64,000 bases of DNA from Ramlibacter agri (GCF_012927085.1 NZ_JABBFX010000001.1:3224001-3288000), one strand, 5' to 3'; numbered from the stretch's first letter, positions 33,507 through 42,498 are shown. Program-made: numbers and translations. Notes: generated from the sequence alone by a model not told the origin.

Positions 33507-35396
33507 ATGGCCCTGGTGCAGCAGGACGAGACGCGGGAGCGGGAGCGGCGGCCCTTCGTGGTGGACGCGCCGCCCGTGCGGGCGGCAAGCGGCCGCCCGG
33601 CCTGGCTCTACACCGCGGCCCTCCATCCGGCGGACGAACCGCAAAGGCTCGCGGAGCTGCGTGGCTTCGGCATCCTCGACACCGAGGCCGACGAGGACTA
33701 CGACCGGCTGGTGCAACTGGCCGCCGTGCTGTGCGGCGCGCCGATGGCGGCGCTGACGCTCGTCGATGCGGACCGCCAGTGGTACAAGTCGCGCATCGGG
33801 TTGCCGGTGCCGCAGGTCGCGCGCGAGAAGTCCTTCTGCGGCCACGCGATCCTCGAGCCCGAGCGGCTGCTGGAGATCCCGGACGTGGCGCGCCTGGGTT
33901 GGGCTGACCCGCAGCCCTGGGGACCGCAGGGTCCGCTGCTGCGTTTTTATGCCGGCGTGCCGCTGCGCACGCGTGACGGCAGCGCCATCGGCACGCTGTG
34001 CGTGATGGACCAGGTGCCGCGCCGCCTGACCGAATCGCAGAAGGACGCGCTGCACAAGCTGGCGAAGGCGGTTGCCAGCCAGCTCTCGCTGCGCCGGCAG
34101 CTGCGCATCGCCACCGAGACCGACCGCCTGACGGGCCTGCCGAACTGGTTCCACTTCGAGGCCGAGTTCGACCACACGCGGCCGGCGCACGGCATCGTCT
34201 GCTTCGTGCGGCTGAAGACCATCAACCAGATCAATTCGGCGCATGGCTTCCGCGTCGCCGACTCGCTGATCAAGCAGACCGCGGAGCGCCTGCGCGGCTT
34301 CGAGGCGCAGGGTGCCTTCATCGGGCGCATCAAGCGCGGGCTGTTCATCCTGTTCTTCCCGGATGTTTCGGCGGCGGACTTCGCGCGCGAGCGCGGCCCC
34401 GAGCTGGCGGCGCGCCTGAACGCGCCCTACGAGGTGAACCAGCTGTCGCTGGTGTGCCCGGTGAACCTGGGCTTCGCGTCCTTCCCGGACGACGGCCGGA
34501 CGCTGGACGAAGTGGTGAACGCGGCCGACACCGCGCTGCAGACGGCGATCGAGCGCGAGCAGGCCATGGCCTTCTTCGACCGCTCGGTGGACACGGTGCA
34601 GGGCACCCACTTCCGGCTGGAGCCGCAGCTGCGGCGCGCGCTCGCGAACGACGAGTTCGTCAACTACTACCAGCCGAAGGTGGAGGTCGCGACCGGCCGC
34701 ATCGTCGGCGTCGAAGCGCTGGTGCGCTGGATGGATCCGCACCGCGGCCTGGTGCCGCCGGGCGAGTTCGTGCCGGCGCTGGAGACCACGGGCTTGATCG
34801 GCGACGTCGCGCAGAAGATCATGGAGCGGGCGGTGGCCGACTGGCGCAGCTGGCGCGACGCCGGCCTGCCGGCACCGCGCATCGCCGTCAACGTGGCGGC
34901 CGCGCAGCTGCGCAATGACGACTTCGTCCCGGCCCTGCTGCGCGCGCTGGAGGCCGTGCGCGGCGATCCCGCGGCGCTGGGGCTGGAGGTGACGGAAAGC
35001 ATCCTGATCTCCAACATGGAGCGCGCCATCGAGGTGCTGCAGCAGGTGCGTTCGCTGGGCGTGCCGGTGGCGATCGACGATTTCGGCACCGGCTATTCCT
35101 CGCTGGCCTACATCGTGACCTTGCCGATCGACGAACTGAAGATCGACCGCGCCTTCATCAAGAAGATCACGGCCGACGCGGCCTACGAAGGCATCGTGCG
35201 CACCTGCGTGTCGCTGGCGCGCGGGCTGAACCTGAAGGTGGTCGCCGAAGGCGTGGAAACCGAAGCCCAGGCCGCCGCGCTGCGCGCACTGGGCTGCGAC
35301 CAGGCGCAGGGGTTCTTCTACAGCCCGCCGGTTCCGGCGGACCAACTGGTGCGGATGTTGAAGTCCGGGCCGCTCGGGTTGTCATCCCGGGCTTGA
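33507..35396 (+). CDS. GAF - degenerate GGDEF - EAL phosphodiesterase
   Basis: 629 residues. GAF (about 40-185: ILDTEADEDYDRLVQLAA, EKSFCGHAI), then a GGDEF fold whose active-site motif is KRGLF (276-280), so no cyclase activity is expected. The EAL domain is intact: EAL (403-405), NVAAAQL, EVTES, DDFGTGYSSL, ELKIDRAF, AEGVETEAQ. Predicted cytosolic enzyme that hydrolyses c-di-GMP to pGpG, possibly modulated by GTP at the degenerate domain and by a GAF ligand. It follows the polysaccharide locus and FimV-like gene on the same strand and may lower the signal that drives NfrB. Confidence 0.9.
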   Translation: MALVQQDETRERERRPFVVDAPPVRAASGRPAWLYTAALHPADEPQRLAELRGFGILDTEADEDYDRLVQLAAVLCGAPMAALTLVDADRQWYKSRIGLPVPQVAREKSFCGHAILEPERLLEIPDVARLGWADPQPWGPQGPLLRFYAGVPLRTRDGSAIGTLCVMDQVPRRLTESQKDALHKLAKAVASQLSLRRQLRIATETDRLTGLPNWFHFEAEFDHTRPAHGIVCFVRLKTINQINSAHGFRVADSLIKQTAERLRGFEAQGAFIGRIKRGLFILFFPDVSAADFARERGPELAARLNAPYEVNQLSLVCPVNLGFASFPDDGRTLDEVVNAADTALQTAIEREQAMAFFDRSVDTVQGTHFRLEPQLRRALANDEFVNYYQPKVEVATGRIVGVEALVRWMDPHRGLVPPGEFVPALETTGLIGDVAQKIMERAVADWRSWRDAGLPAPRIAVNVAAAQLRNDDFVPALLRALEAVRGDPAALGLEVTESILISNMERAIEVLQQVRSLGVPVAIDDFGTGYSSLAYIVTLPIDELKIDRAFIKKITADAAYEGIVRTCVSLARGLNLKVVAEGVETEAQAAALRALGCDQAQGFFYSPPVPADQLVRMLKSGPLGLSSRA

Positions 35397-35444
35397 CCCG
35401 GGATCCATGCGGCGATGGATTGCGGGTCAAGCCCGCAATGACAA
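35381..35444. repeat. pair of REP-like palindromes between convergent genes
   Basis: First unit ATCCCGGGCTTGACCCGGGAT (35384-35404), second unit ATTGCGGGTCAAGCCCGCAAT (35419-35439), both bordered by GTCAT/ATGAC. The second unit recurs at 14905, a version of the first at 36675. The first unit overlaps the 3' end of the EAL gene. Probably acts as a bidirectional terminator for the EAL and S41 genes. Confidence 0.75.
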
Positions 35445-35452
35445 AGTGCAGC

Positions 35453-36637
35453 TCAAGGCTTCGCGACCTTCTTCGACAGCAGGTCCCTGGCTACCGCATC
35501 CACCGTGCTCGCCGCCCATGGGTCGTCCACCACGGTGTCCGGCGTCACGCCGGCACCCTGGATCTTGTGCCCGTTCGGGGACTGCCAGTAGGCCGACGTG
35601 TACTTGATGGCCCCGATGCTCAGGGGCGTGATGGTCTGGATCGAGCCGCGGCCGAAAGTGGTGCGACCCACGACGTTCGCGCGCCGGTTGTCCTGCAAGG
35701 CGGTCGCCACGATCTCGGCTCCCGACGCAGTTGCGCCATCCACGAGAACTGTCACGGGCAGTTCGCGCAGCGCCACGGGCAGCGCCTCCAGCGGGTCGGC
35801 GCCGCCATGCCGCAGGTAGAACTCCTTGCTGGACTTGTAGACGAAGTTCGACGTGGCCGGCGCGCCCGTCATGCGGGCCACGGTGACATCGCGCGGCAGG
35901 AAGATCGATGCGATTCCGACTGCGACGTCCAGCAGGCCGCCGGGTGAAGCGCGCAGGTCGAGGATGACGGCCCGAAAGGGCTGCCGGTTCCAGGCGTCGA
36001 GCAGCGCGGTGCTGGCTTCCTGCAGCGTGCGTTCGCGGAACTGCGGAATCCGCAGGAGCGCCACGCCGGAGGGCAGCACCGTGAGCGCCGGTCCCGGCGG
36101 CGCATAAGGTTTGCGTTCGATCGTGAACTCCAGCACCTTGAGTTCGCGCTCGCGGAAAACCGTCAAGGTGAGCTTGCTGCCGGCCGCGCCGGAGAGCTGC
36201 CGCACGATCATGTGCAGGTCCAGGCCCTTGACGCGCGCCCCATCGATGGCATGCAACTGGTCGCCGAACTGCACTCCGGCTTCGGCGGCCGGTCCGTTCT
36301 CCAGGGGCGTGAGCAGGAACTGCCCGTCCCTGAGGCGCACTTCCAGCCCGGACGCGCCGGTCCGCTCAGGCGGACGCTTGAATTCGTCGAATTCCTGCTG
36401 GTCGAAATATTCGCCCGACTCGGGGTCGGCGCCCTTCAGCATGCCCTTCACGGCGGAGACGACCAGCGCCTTGTCGTCGGGACGATAGACCAGCGAGTCC
36501 TGCAGCACCTGGTATGCGGCAGCAAGCACCTGCAATTGATCGAGTGGCAGTGGCTTGCGGCTGGTTTGCGAAAAGACGCTGGTGGCGGCAAGCGCGAGCA
36601 GCGCGCCGGCGGCGGCGCGCCCCATTTGAAAGTGCAT
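35453..36637 (-). CDS. S41 family C-terminal processing protease-like protein with altered catalytic Lys
   Basis: 394 residues, signal peptide (ALLALAATSVFSQ). PDZ domain (about 95-170: GPAAEAGVQFGDQLHAIDG) and S41 peptidase core: RAVILDLRASPGG, TVLVDGATASGAEIVATAL (nucleophile Ser in ASGAE), then GRTTFGRGSIQT. In CtpA/Prc proteases that last motif is FGKG and its Lys is the general base; here it is Arg, and activity may be lost or changed. Location periplasmic. Transcribed leftwards, convergent with the EAL gene. Confidence 0.85.
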   Translation of the reverse strand: MHFQMGRAAAGALLALAATSVFSQTSRKPLPLDQLQVLAAAYQVLQDSLVYRPDDKALVVSAVKGMLKGADPESGEYFDQQEFDEFKRPPERTGASGLEVRLRDGQFLLTPLENGPAAEAGVQFGDQLHAIDGARVKGLDLHMIVRQLSGAAGSKLTLTVFRERELKVLEFTIERKPYAPPGPALTVLPSGVALLRIPQFRERTLQEASTALLDAWNRQPFRAVILDLRASPGGLLDVAVGIASIFLPRDVTVARMTGAPATSNFVYKSSKEFYLRHGGADPLEALPVALRELPVTVLVDGATASGAEIVATALQDNRRANVVGRTTFGRGSIQTITPLSIGAIKYTSAYWQSPNGHKIQGAGVTPDTVVDDPWAASTVDAVARDLLSKKVAKP

Positions 36638-36674
36638 ATCCCCTCCGTTCGTGTCGAGGGGATTGTCGCCGCAA

Positions 36675-36699
36675 GGATCCCGGGTCCAGCCCGGGATGG
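36675..36699. repeat. REP-like palindrome
   Basis: ATCCCGGGTCCAGCCCGGGAT, related to the first unit at 35384, lying between the start of the S41 gene and the end of the leftward kinase-like gene. Confidence 0.6.
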
Positions 36700-36704
36700 C
36701 CAGG

Positions 36705-37955
36705 TCAGACGATCTTGACCAGCTCGAAGAGAACAGTCGGCGGCAGTTCCGCCGTCAACTGCTCCCGCCCCACCTTCGGCGTCTCGAAGCGGTCGAAGCC
36801 GCTCAGGTGGAAGGACGGCAGCTCGCGCGTGATCTCCACCAGCGGGCAGCGCTCTTCGCCCCCGAGCACGTCGCGGCGGAAGGCGGCGATCTCGTCGTTG
36901 GGGATGTCCCAGGCGGTCACCAGCACGTTCGGGCGGCTGTCGGCGATCACCGTTCGGGCCTGCACGGCGCCGCTGGCCGCGACCGCGTCGATGCCCATCT
37001 TGCGCAGCGCATCGACGGCCTCGTTGCGCAAGCGCTCGTCCCGCGCCAGCACCAGCACCCAGGTGTCGCGCAGCGGCGCGGCCTGGTTGCCGGAGTCGGT
37101 CAGCTCGAGGCAGGCCATGCCCTCGGTGTTCAGGAAGGTCTTGGGGAAGTCGATCGCCAGCACCGCCACGCCGTCCTCGCGCGTGCGCGTCACCTCCAGG
37201 CCCGCGGACAGCGCGATCTGCCGCAGCAGCATCCAGTGCAGGCCGTCGTTCAAGCGGCGGCCCCGCGGCCGCACCGTCCAGCCCGCGCCGTTGGGATGCG
37301 CCTGCGCGGCCGGCGGCGGCGTCTTCACGCGCACCTTCAGCTGCGCCGGGCCGGGCCATTCCGCGGGCACCAGGGCCAGCGTCATCTCCTTGCTGAAGGA
37401 CAGCGACCAGTCCAGGATCGCGTTCAGCAGGCTGATCGCCACCGGCGGGTCCAGCAGCACGTCCACCGCCTGCAGTTCCGAATGCACCGCCGCGCCGGCT
37501 GCCACGACTTCCGCGTCGCGCTCCTCCAGCACGTGCCGCACCAGCGCTGCCAGGTCCACGCGCTCGCGCGCCTGCCGGATGCGGCCGCCGGCCAGCCGCG
37601 TGATCTGCTGCGCGCGCAGGCTGGTGGCGCGCAGCTGGTGCATCGCATCGCTCAAGGCCTTGGCTTCGCTGCGGCGCAGCCGCCCCGCGCCCACCAGGTA
37701 GTTCAGTGCCCGCAGCATCAGGTTGCTGCTTTCCACAGCCTGCTCGGACAACGCCGCCACCAGGTTGGGCCATTGCTGGGCCATCGACCAGGGCGCGTTC
37801 GGATCCACCGGCGCATGGCTGCCGGAGCCGTCGGACCAGCGGCGGCCTGGGTTCGCCGGCGCGGATGGCGCTGCCGCGGGCACTTCGGCCTGCGGGCGCA
37901 CCGGGTGCGCCGGTTCGGCCAGCGAGAGGACGGGCAGGTCAAGGGTCTGGGTCAT
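36705..37955 (-). CDS. histidine-kinase-like protein with degenerate receiver-like C terminus
   Basis: 416 residues. A Pro/Ala-rich N terminus (1-55), a helical dimerisation-like region (about 60-130) without a clear H box, a GHKL-like ATPase region (about 150-270) lacking obvious N and G boxes, and a C-terminal CheY-like fold (about 285-400: WVLVLARDERLRNEAVDALRK). The ATG overlaps the stop of the upstream response regulator by four bases (ATGA), so the two work as a unit. Catalysis looks doubtful; a scaffold or phosphatase role is possible. Confidence 0.6.
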   Translation of the reverse strand: MTQTLDLPVLSLAEPAHPVRPQAEVPAAAPSAPANPGRRWSDGSGSHAPVDPNAPWSMAQQWPNLVAALSEQAVESSNLMLRALNYLVGAGRLRRSEAKALSDAMHQLRATSLRAQQITRLAGGRIRQARERVDLAALVRHVLEERDAEVVAAGAAVHSELQAVDVLLDPPVAISLLNAILDWSLSFSKEMTLALVPAEWPGPAQLKVRVKTPPPAAQAHPNGAGWTVRPRGRRLNDGLHWMLLRQIALSAGLEVTRTREDGVAVLAIDFPKTFLNTEGMACLELTDSGNQAAPLRDTWVLVLARDERLRNEAVDALRKMGIDAVAASGAVQARTVIADSRPNVLVTAWDIPNDEIAAFRRDVLGGEERCPLVEITRELPSFHLSGFDRFETPKVGREQLTAELPPTVLFELVKIV

Positions 37956-38356
37956 GGTGATTCTCCGGTGGGCTGCGTGCCGAGTACGCTGCACTGGTGG
38001 GCGCAGTAGTCCACCAGCGCGTCGATTTCGGTCGACTTGTCGAACACCGCGTCCACGCCCAGCTGGGCGCAGCGCTTGCGGACGCTGGCGTTCACGTAGT
38101 TGCTGAAGATGATGAGCTTCTGCCCGGACCGCGCGCGCTGCACCCGCTGCACCAGCCGGATGCCGCTGCCGCCCTTGAGGAACAGGTCGATGATCATCAG
38201 GTCCCAGTCGAGCGCATGCTGCGCCAGCCAGGCCAACGCGTCTTCCTCGGTGGCGCTGCCGCCGACGACCTTGACGCAGGTCAGTTCCTCCAGCGCGCCC
38301 ACCAGGTTCTCCTGGATGTCCGCGTTGTCCTCGACGACAAAGACTGCGAGTTGCAC
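37952..38356 (-). CDS. single-domain response regulator (CheY-like)
   Basis: 134 residues from a GTG at 38356. Receiver domain only: FVVEDN acidic pair, phospho-acceptor Asp in LMIIDLFLKGGSG, Ser in IIFSNY and conserved Lys in AVFDKS. No output domain, so it must act through protein contacts. Co-translated with the kinase-like protein downstream. Divergent from the PAS-GGDEF-EAL gene at 38504, with the palindrome 38448 in the gap. Confidence 0.8.
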   Translation of the reverse strand: MQLAVFVVEDNADIQENLVGALEELTCVKVVGGSATEEDALAWLAQHALDWDLMIIDLFLKGGSGIRLVQRVQRARSGQKLIIFSNYVNASVRKRCAQLGVDAVFDKSTEIDALVDYCAHQCSVLGTQPTGESP

Positions 38357-38447
38357 GGGAGCTCAGTTCGTTAATGTTGGTTTCGAGGTGTGAACGCATT
38401 CTGGTGCGCGCCACGGTTGACCCACTCGGAGCCGCACGCGTTTGCGT

Positions 38448-38463
38448 GTAGGAGCCAGCCTAC
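38448..38463. promoter_or_regulatory. palindrome GTAGG-N6-CCTAC (copy 3)
   Basis: GTAGG-AGCCAG-CCTAC, exact arms and the same six-base spacer as the copy at 20436. It is 40 bases before the ATG of the PAS-GGDEF-EAL gene and 91 bases from the divergent response-regulator start. Confidence 0.45.
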
Positions 38464-38503
38464 CGCTTTCCCCGACGGGCTGTGCGCACAATGCGCAGGA
38501 CAC

Positions 38504-40987
38504 ATGGATCCAGCGATTTCGAACAACGCGAGCGACTTGTTGCAACTGGTCGAGCGCAGCGCCTTCATCGGTTTCTGGCGGCTGGACGCGCGGCAGGGCC
38601 AGCTGCACTGGTCCGAGCAGCTCGCGCGCATGCATGGCGCGCCGCCGGGCTACACCCCCACCTTCGAGAATTCGCTGGACCACTACGCGCGCGAACACCG
38701 CGCCGAGCTGGAAGCCGCCGTGCGGCGCTGCGAGCAGGACGGCACGCCCTTCGACGTCGAGGTGCAGATCGACTCGATCGAAGGCCGCCGTACTTGGGTG
38801 CGCTGCGTGGGCCAGGCCTGGCGTGACGGCAACGGCGCCATCGCCGGCGTCGAAGGCCTGGTGCAGGAGATCGCGCCGGCCGGCTATGAGGCCGGCACGC
38901 TGATGCGGCACACGGTGAGCATGGGCGGCGCGCTGGGCAGCGGCGAAGCCTTTGCCACCATCGACCGGCAGGGCCGCATCAGCTACGCCAACGAGCAGGC
39001 CGAGCAGCTGCTGGGCCTGGACAACGAAAGCCTGCTGGGGCGCAAGATCTGGAGCTTCTTCCAGAAGCGCGTGCGCATGCAGGTGGAGGAGCACTTCCGC
39101 GTGGCGCTGGAGCAGCGCCGGACGATCGAGCTGGAGGAACTGGACGCGCAGGTGAGCCACTGGCTGGAAGTGCGCGGCTTTCCCTTCGGCGCCGGCATGG
39201 CGCTGCACTTGCGCGACGTCACTTCGCGCCGCGAGGAGCAGCGCCACCTGCGCTTGCTGGAAGGCAGCATCGCGCGCTTGAACGACATCGTGATCATCAC
39301 CGAGGCCGCGCCTTTCCGCGCGCCGGGCCCGCGCATCGTGTTCGTCAACGACGCCTTCGAGCGCCGCACCGGCTACACGCGCGAGGAGGTCGTCGGCCAC
39401 TCGCCACGCTTCCTGCAGGGGCCCGAGACGCAGCGGGCACAGCTCGATCGCATCCGCGCGGCGCTGGAGCAGTGGGAACGGGTGCGCGTGGACATCATCA
39501 ACTACACCAAGTCCGGCGAGCCCTACTGGGTCGACCTCGACGTGTCGCCGGTGTGGGACGAACTGCGCCGCCTCACGCACTGGGTGGCGGTGGGCCGCGA
39601 CATCACCGAGCGCAAGACGGCCGAAGAGAAGATCCAGTACCTGGCCTTCTACGACCCGCTCACGCAGCTGCCCAATCGCCAGAACCTGCTGGACCGCCTG
39701 AACCAGGCGGTGGGCGAGGGCGGCGGCACGGCGCACGAAGGCGCGCTGATGTTCATCGACCTGGACAACTTCAAGGTGCTGAACGACACGCTGGGCCACC
39801 AGAAGGGCGACCTGCTGCTGCAGCAGGTGGCGCGCCGCCTGCGCAACTGCGTGGCCAAGGGCGACCTGGTGGCGCGCCTGGGCGGCGACGAATTCGTGGT
39901 GCTGCTGGAGAACACGGCGGACAAGCCGCTGGAGCCGCTGACCGCGGCGCAGGCCGTCAGCCAGCGCATCCTGGAAGCGCTGGGCGAGCCCTATGTGCTG
40001 CCAGGCTACCTGCACCACAGCACCTGCAGCATCGGCGTGACCTTGTTCGGCAAGCTCCCTTCGAGCGTGAGCGAACTGTTGAAGCAGGCTGACCTGGCCA
40101 TGTACCAGGCCAAGGCGGGGGGCCGCAACGCGGTGCGCTTCTTCGACCCCGAGATGCAGGCCGTGGCCAGCGCCAACGCGGCGCTGGCGGCCGACCTGCG
40201 CCAGGCCTGGCGCGAGAACCAGCTGCGCATCGAATACCAGCCGCAGGTGGACGCCGGTGGCCGCATGGTGGGCGTGGAGGCGCTACTGCGCTGGGAACAC
40301 CCCACGCGCGGCACCGTGCAGCCGGCCGACTTCATCCCCACCGCCGAAGAGACATCGCTGATCATCCCCATCGGCCACTGGGTGCTGGAGGCAGCCTGCG
40401 CGCAGCTGGCGGCCTGGGCCGAGCGGCCGGACCGCCGGCACCTGTGCATCTCGGTGAACGTGAGCGTGCGCCAGTTCCGCCACCCCGAGTTCGTGAGCGA
40501 GGTGACGGCGGCGGTGCGCAAGGCCGGCGTCCCGCCCGGCCGCCTGAAGATGGAGCTGACCGAAAGCCTGCTGGCCGACGGCCTGGACGTGACGGTGGCC
40601 AAGATGCGCAACCTGAAGGACATGGGCGTGGGCCTGTCGGTGGACGACTTCGGCATCGGCTATTCCTCGCTGTCCTACCTGAAGCGGCTGCCGCTGGACG
40701 AACTGAAGATCGACCGCGAATTCGTCAAGGACATCCTCACCGACAGCAACGACGCCGCCATCGCCACCACCATCATCGGCCTGGGCCGCAGCCTGGGGCT
40801 GGAAGTGATCGCCGAAGGGGTGGAGACCGAGGAGCAGCGGGACTTTCTGGCGTCGCGCGGCTGCCACCGCTTCCAGGGCTTCCTGTACTGCCGGCCGCTG
40901 CGGCTGGCGCAGCTGGAGGCGTTTATCGATGCTTCGTCCGCTGCAGTCGCGGGAGAAGCTCCGCGCTCCGGCGCCGCCGTGTCTTAG
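38504..40987 (+). CDS. PAS-GGDEF-EAL bifunctional c-di-GMP protein
   Basis: 827 residues from the ATG at 38504; an upstream GTG would add non-conserved text. PAS-like sensor domains (about 15-125, 135-255 and 260-380, the last with a PAC ending VAVGRDITERK), GGDEF with intact GGDEF at 460-464 and no RxxD inhibitory site five residues before it, and EAL with EAL (592-594), ELTES, DDFGIGYSSL, ELKIDREF and AEGVETEEQ. Both synthesis and hydrolysis of c-di-GMP look possible. The third PAS resembles LOV-type text (VGHSPRFLQGPET) but lacks the NCRFLQG cysteine. Confidence 0.92.
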   Translation: MDPAISNNASDLLQLVERSAFIGFWRLDARQGQLHWSEQLARMHGAPPGYTPTFENSLDHYAREHRAELEAAVRRCEQDGTPFDVEVQIDSIEGRRTWVRCVGQAWRDGNGAIAGVEGLVQEIAPAGYEAGTLMRHTVSMGGALGSGEAFATIDRQGRISYANEQAEQLLGLDNESLLGRKIWSFFQKRVRMQVEEHFRVALEQRRTIELEELDAQVSHWLEVRGFPFGAGMALHLRDVTSRREEQRHLRLLEGSIARLNDIVIITEAAPFRAPGPRIVFVNDAFERRTGYTREEVVGHSPRFLQGPETQRAQLDRIRAALEQWERVRVDIINYTKSGEPYWVDLDVSPVWDELRRLTHWVAVGRDITERKTAEEKIQYLAFYDPLTQLPNRQNLLDRLNQAVGEGGGTAHEGALMFIDLDNFKVLNDTLGHQKGDLLLQQVARRLRNCVAKGDLVARLGGDEFVVLLENTADKPLEPLTAAQAVSQRILEALGEPYVLPGYLHHSTCSIGVTLFGKLPSSVSELLKQADLAMYQAKAGGRNAVRFFDPEMQAVASANAALAADLRQAWRENQLRIEYQPQVDAGGRMVGVEALLRWEHPTRGTVQPADFIPTAEETSLIIPIGHWVLEAACAQLAAWAERPDRRHLCISVNVSVRQFRHPEFVSEVTAAVRKAGVPPGRLKMELTESLLADGLDVTVAKMRNLKDMGVGLSVDDFGIGYSSLSYLKRLPLDELKIDREFVKDILTDSNDAAIATTIIGLGRSLGLEVIAEGVETEEQRDFLASRGCHRFQGFLYCRPLRLAQLEAFIDASSAAVAGEAPRSGAAVS

Positions 40988-41052
40988 CTTGCTTCGTTGG
41001 AACTTGTGTCGCGTGGGTGCGGCAAAGGGCTGAGGCGAAGGAAAGAGTCGGA

Positions 41053-41757
41053 GCTGGTGCGAACGCTATAGTGCAAGTAGCGGGGCTGCTCGCGGAGGCA
41101 ACACACCACGACGCGTTGGCGGGCAGCCACGAGAACATGCGTGCGCTGCGCGACGCTGGAATCCCTGCCTTGGTGGCTGACGGCCAGATGCGCAAGCGCG
41201 ACGAACGCTTGACCAGCCAGCAGAGGCATCGCGACAAACCCGACCCACTGCACGACAAGACCAAGGTGCAGGAGAAGAAGATTCGCCTGTTCCGGCCCGG
41301 TGACTTCATCGTGGACAACCAGAACAACTGCTGCATCTGCCCGGCGGGCCAGAAGCTTTACAGCAGCGGCAGCCGCTGCAGCATCAACGGGCGCTTGGCG
41401 CACAGGTACAAGGGAACCAAGGCGGGCTGCGGGCAGTGCACGATGCGCGCCCAGTGCCTGCGACATCCGGGGCGCACGCCAATCCGGCAGGTCGCGATCT
41501 TCGCCAGTGGCCCCGGCAGCGGCCACGCGGCCACGGAGCTGATGATGCGCGCGATCGACTCGGCTCGGGGCCGGGCGATCTACAGCCAACGTATTGCCAC
41601 CGTGGAGCCGGTATTCGCCAACATCCGCCATACCAAACGGCTCGACCGGTTCACGCTGCGAGGCAAGGAGAAGGTCGGCACGCAGTGGCGGCTGTATTGC
41701 CTGGTGCACAACATCGAGAAGCTGGCGCGCAACGGATCAGGGGCAAACGGGCGCTGA
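41053..41757 (+). pseudogene. IS1182-family transposase, 5' truncated
   Basis: Only the C-terminal part remains. MRKRDERL, the Cys-rich block (CCICPAGQKLYSSG, CGQCTMRAQCLRHPGRT) and the DDE-glutamate region IATVEPVFANIRHTKRLDRF...QWRLYCLVHNIEKLA are those of IS1182 transposases. The N-terminal half with the first catalytic Asp residues is absent: the frame runs upstream straight into the 3' end of the GGDEF-EAL gene. The element's right end is probably near 41926 (TTTTTGCACAGCCTCGTTAG). A dead insertion. Confidence 0.85.
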
Positions 41758-41939
41758 AAGGTGCTCGAAATGCCATCAGGGCTTGCCGCAGCGTCGCGAG
41801 ATGCCAGAATGCTTCCAGAAATCAGAAGCGAGCTGAAAGACGGAGGAGAGGCGATGCAGGGCACCCAGACCAGGCACCGAGGCCACCAGTGCGGTGGAAA
41901 TCGGCTTTTTGCACAGCCTCGTTAGAGCCTGGAGCCATT

Positions 41940-42401
41940 GTGCGAATCGAACCGCTGCTTCTTTCCTTGCTCGCGGTGAGCAGTCTCCCGTGCTGGGGAG
42001 GTCAGGTCTCGCTGTGTACTGCGCAGGAGGAGTCGATCTTTTGGTGTAATTCACGAGCCAAGAGATACGAGCTCTGCGCCTCCGCAGACCTGAGCCCCAC
42101 CACCGGGTACATGCAATATCGAGCCGGTGCGAACGGGAAGGTGCAGTTTGTTGTACCTCCAGATCGGCGTGGACCGGCAGGCGTGTTCAAGCTCGAGCTG
42201 CTAGCGAGGGGGACGGTTCTTTCGTTTGAGAACGGCAAGTATCTGTACGAGATCTACCAACCGATAGATGACCGCGCATCAATCGTGGTGACACCTCCCG
42301 GGAAATCGGCTGCCCCAGCCGTACTTTGCGAAGCAGATTCGGACACTCTGGATCTGACATCCACGATGCGGCGGTTCGAAGCGTTAGGCATATACAAGTG
42401 A
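41940..42401 (+). CDS. hypothetical exported protein, probably acquired
   Basis: 153 residues from a GTG at 41940 with GGAG upstream. Signal peptide (LLLSLLAVSSLPCWGG), then a small beta-rich domain with Cys pairs (VSLCTAQEESIFWCNSRAKRYELCASADL) and YMQYRAGANGKVQFVVPP. Codon use is less GC-rich than the neighbours (AAG/AAT, GAT, TAT, CAA common). It sits right after the IS1182 remnant and is followed by an attC-like palindrome, so foreign origin is likely. No family recognised. Confidence 0.6.
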   Translation: MRIEPLLLSLLAVSSLPCWGGQVSLCTAQEESIFWCNSRAKRYELCASADLSPTTGYMQYRAGANGKVQFVVPPDRRGPAGVFKLELLARGTVLSFENGKYLYEIYQPIDDRASIVVTPPGKSAAPAVLCEADSDTLDLTSTMRRFEALGIYK

Positions 42402-42417
42402 GTTCCCCCGAGCAGCG

Positions 42418-42498
42418 CTCTAACTTGGCAGTCGACACGAACGTCCTATCGGCGGGCTTTCGCCAGCCTACTGTCCGCCGCTCACTTCTACGTTAAAC
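42418..42498 (+). other. attC-like imperfect palindrome
   Basis: Left CTCTAAC (42418-42424) and right GTTAAAC (42492-42498, fits GTTRRRY) are symmetric about a central hairpin GGCG-GGCTTT-CGCC (42451-42464). The inner positions pair only partly (AGT/ACT five bases inside each end). Size 81 bp and position 16 bases after a foreign-looking gene fit an integron recombination site, but the left box is off consensus and no integrase is in the window. Confidence 0.3.

Noticed and set aside
31704..35345. 1213-codon minus-strand open frame across FimV-like and EAL genes
   Set aside because: It spans two well-supported plus-strand genes and has no recognisable domain.
39301..39480. LOV photosensor in the third PAS of the GGDEF-EAL protein
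   Set aside because: The flavin-binding cysteine motif NCRFLQ is replaced by SPRFLQ, so no photoadduct is expected.
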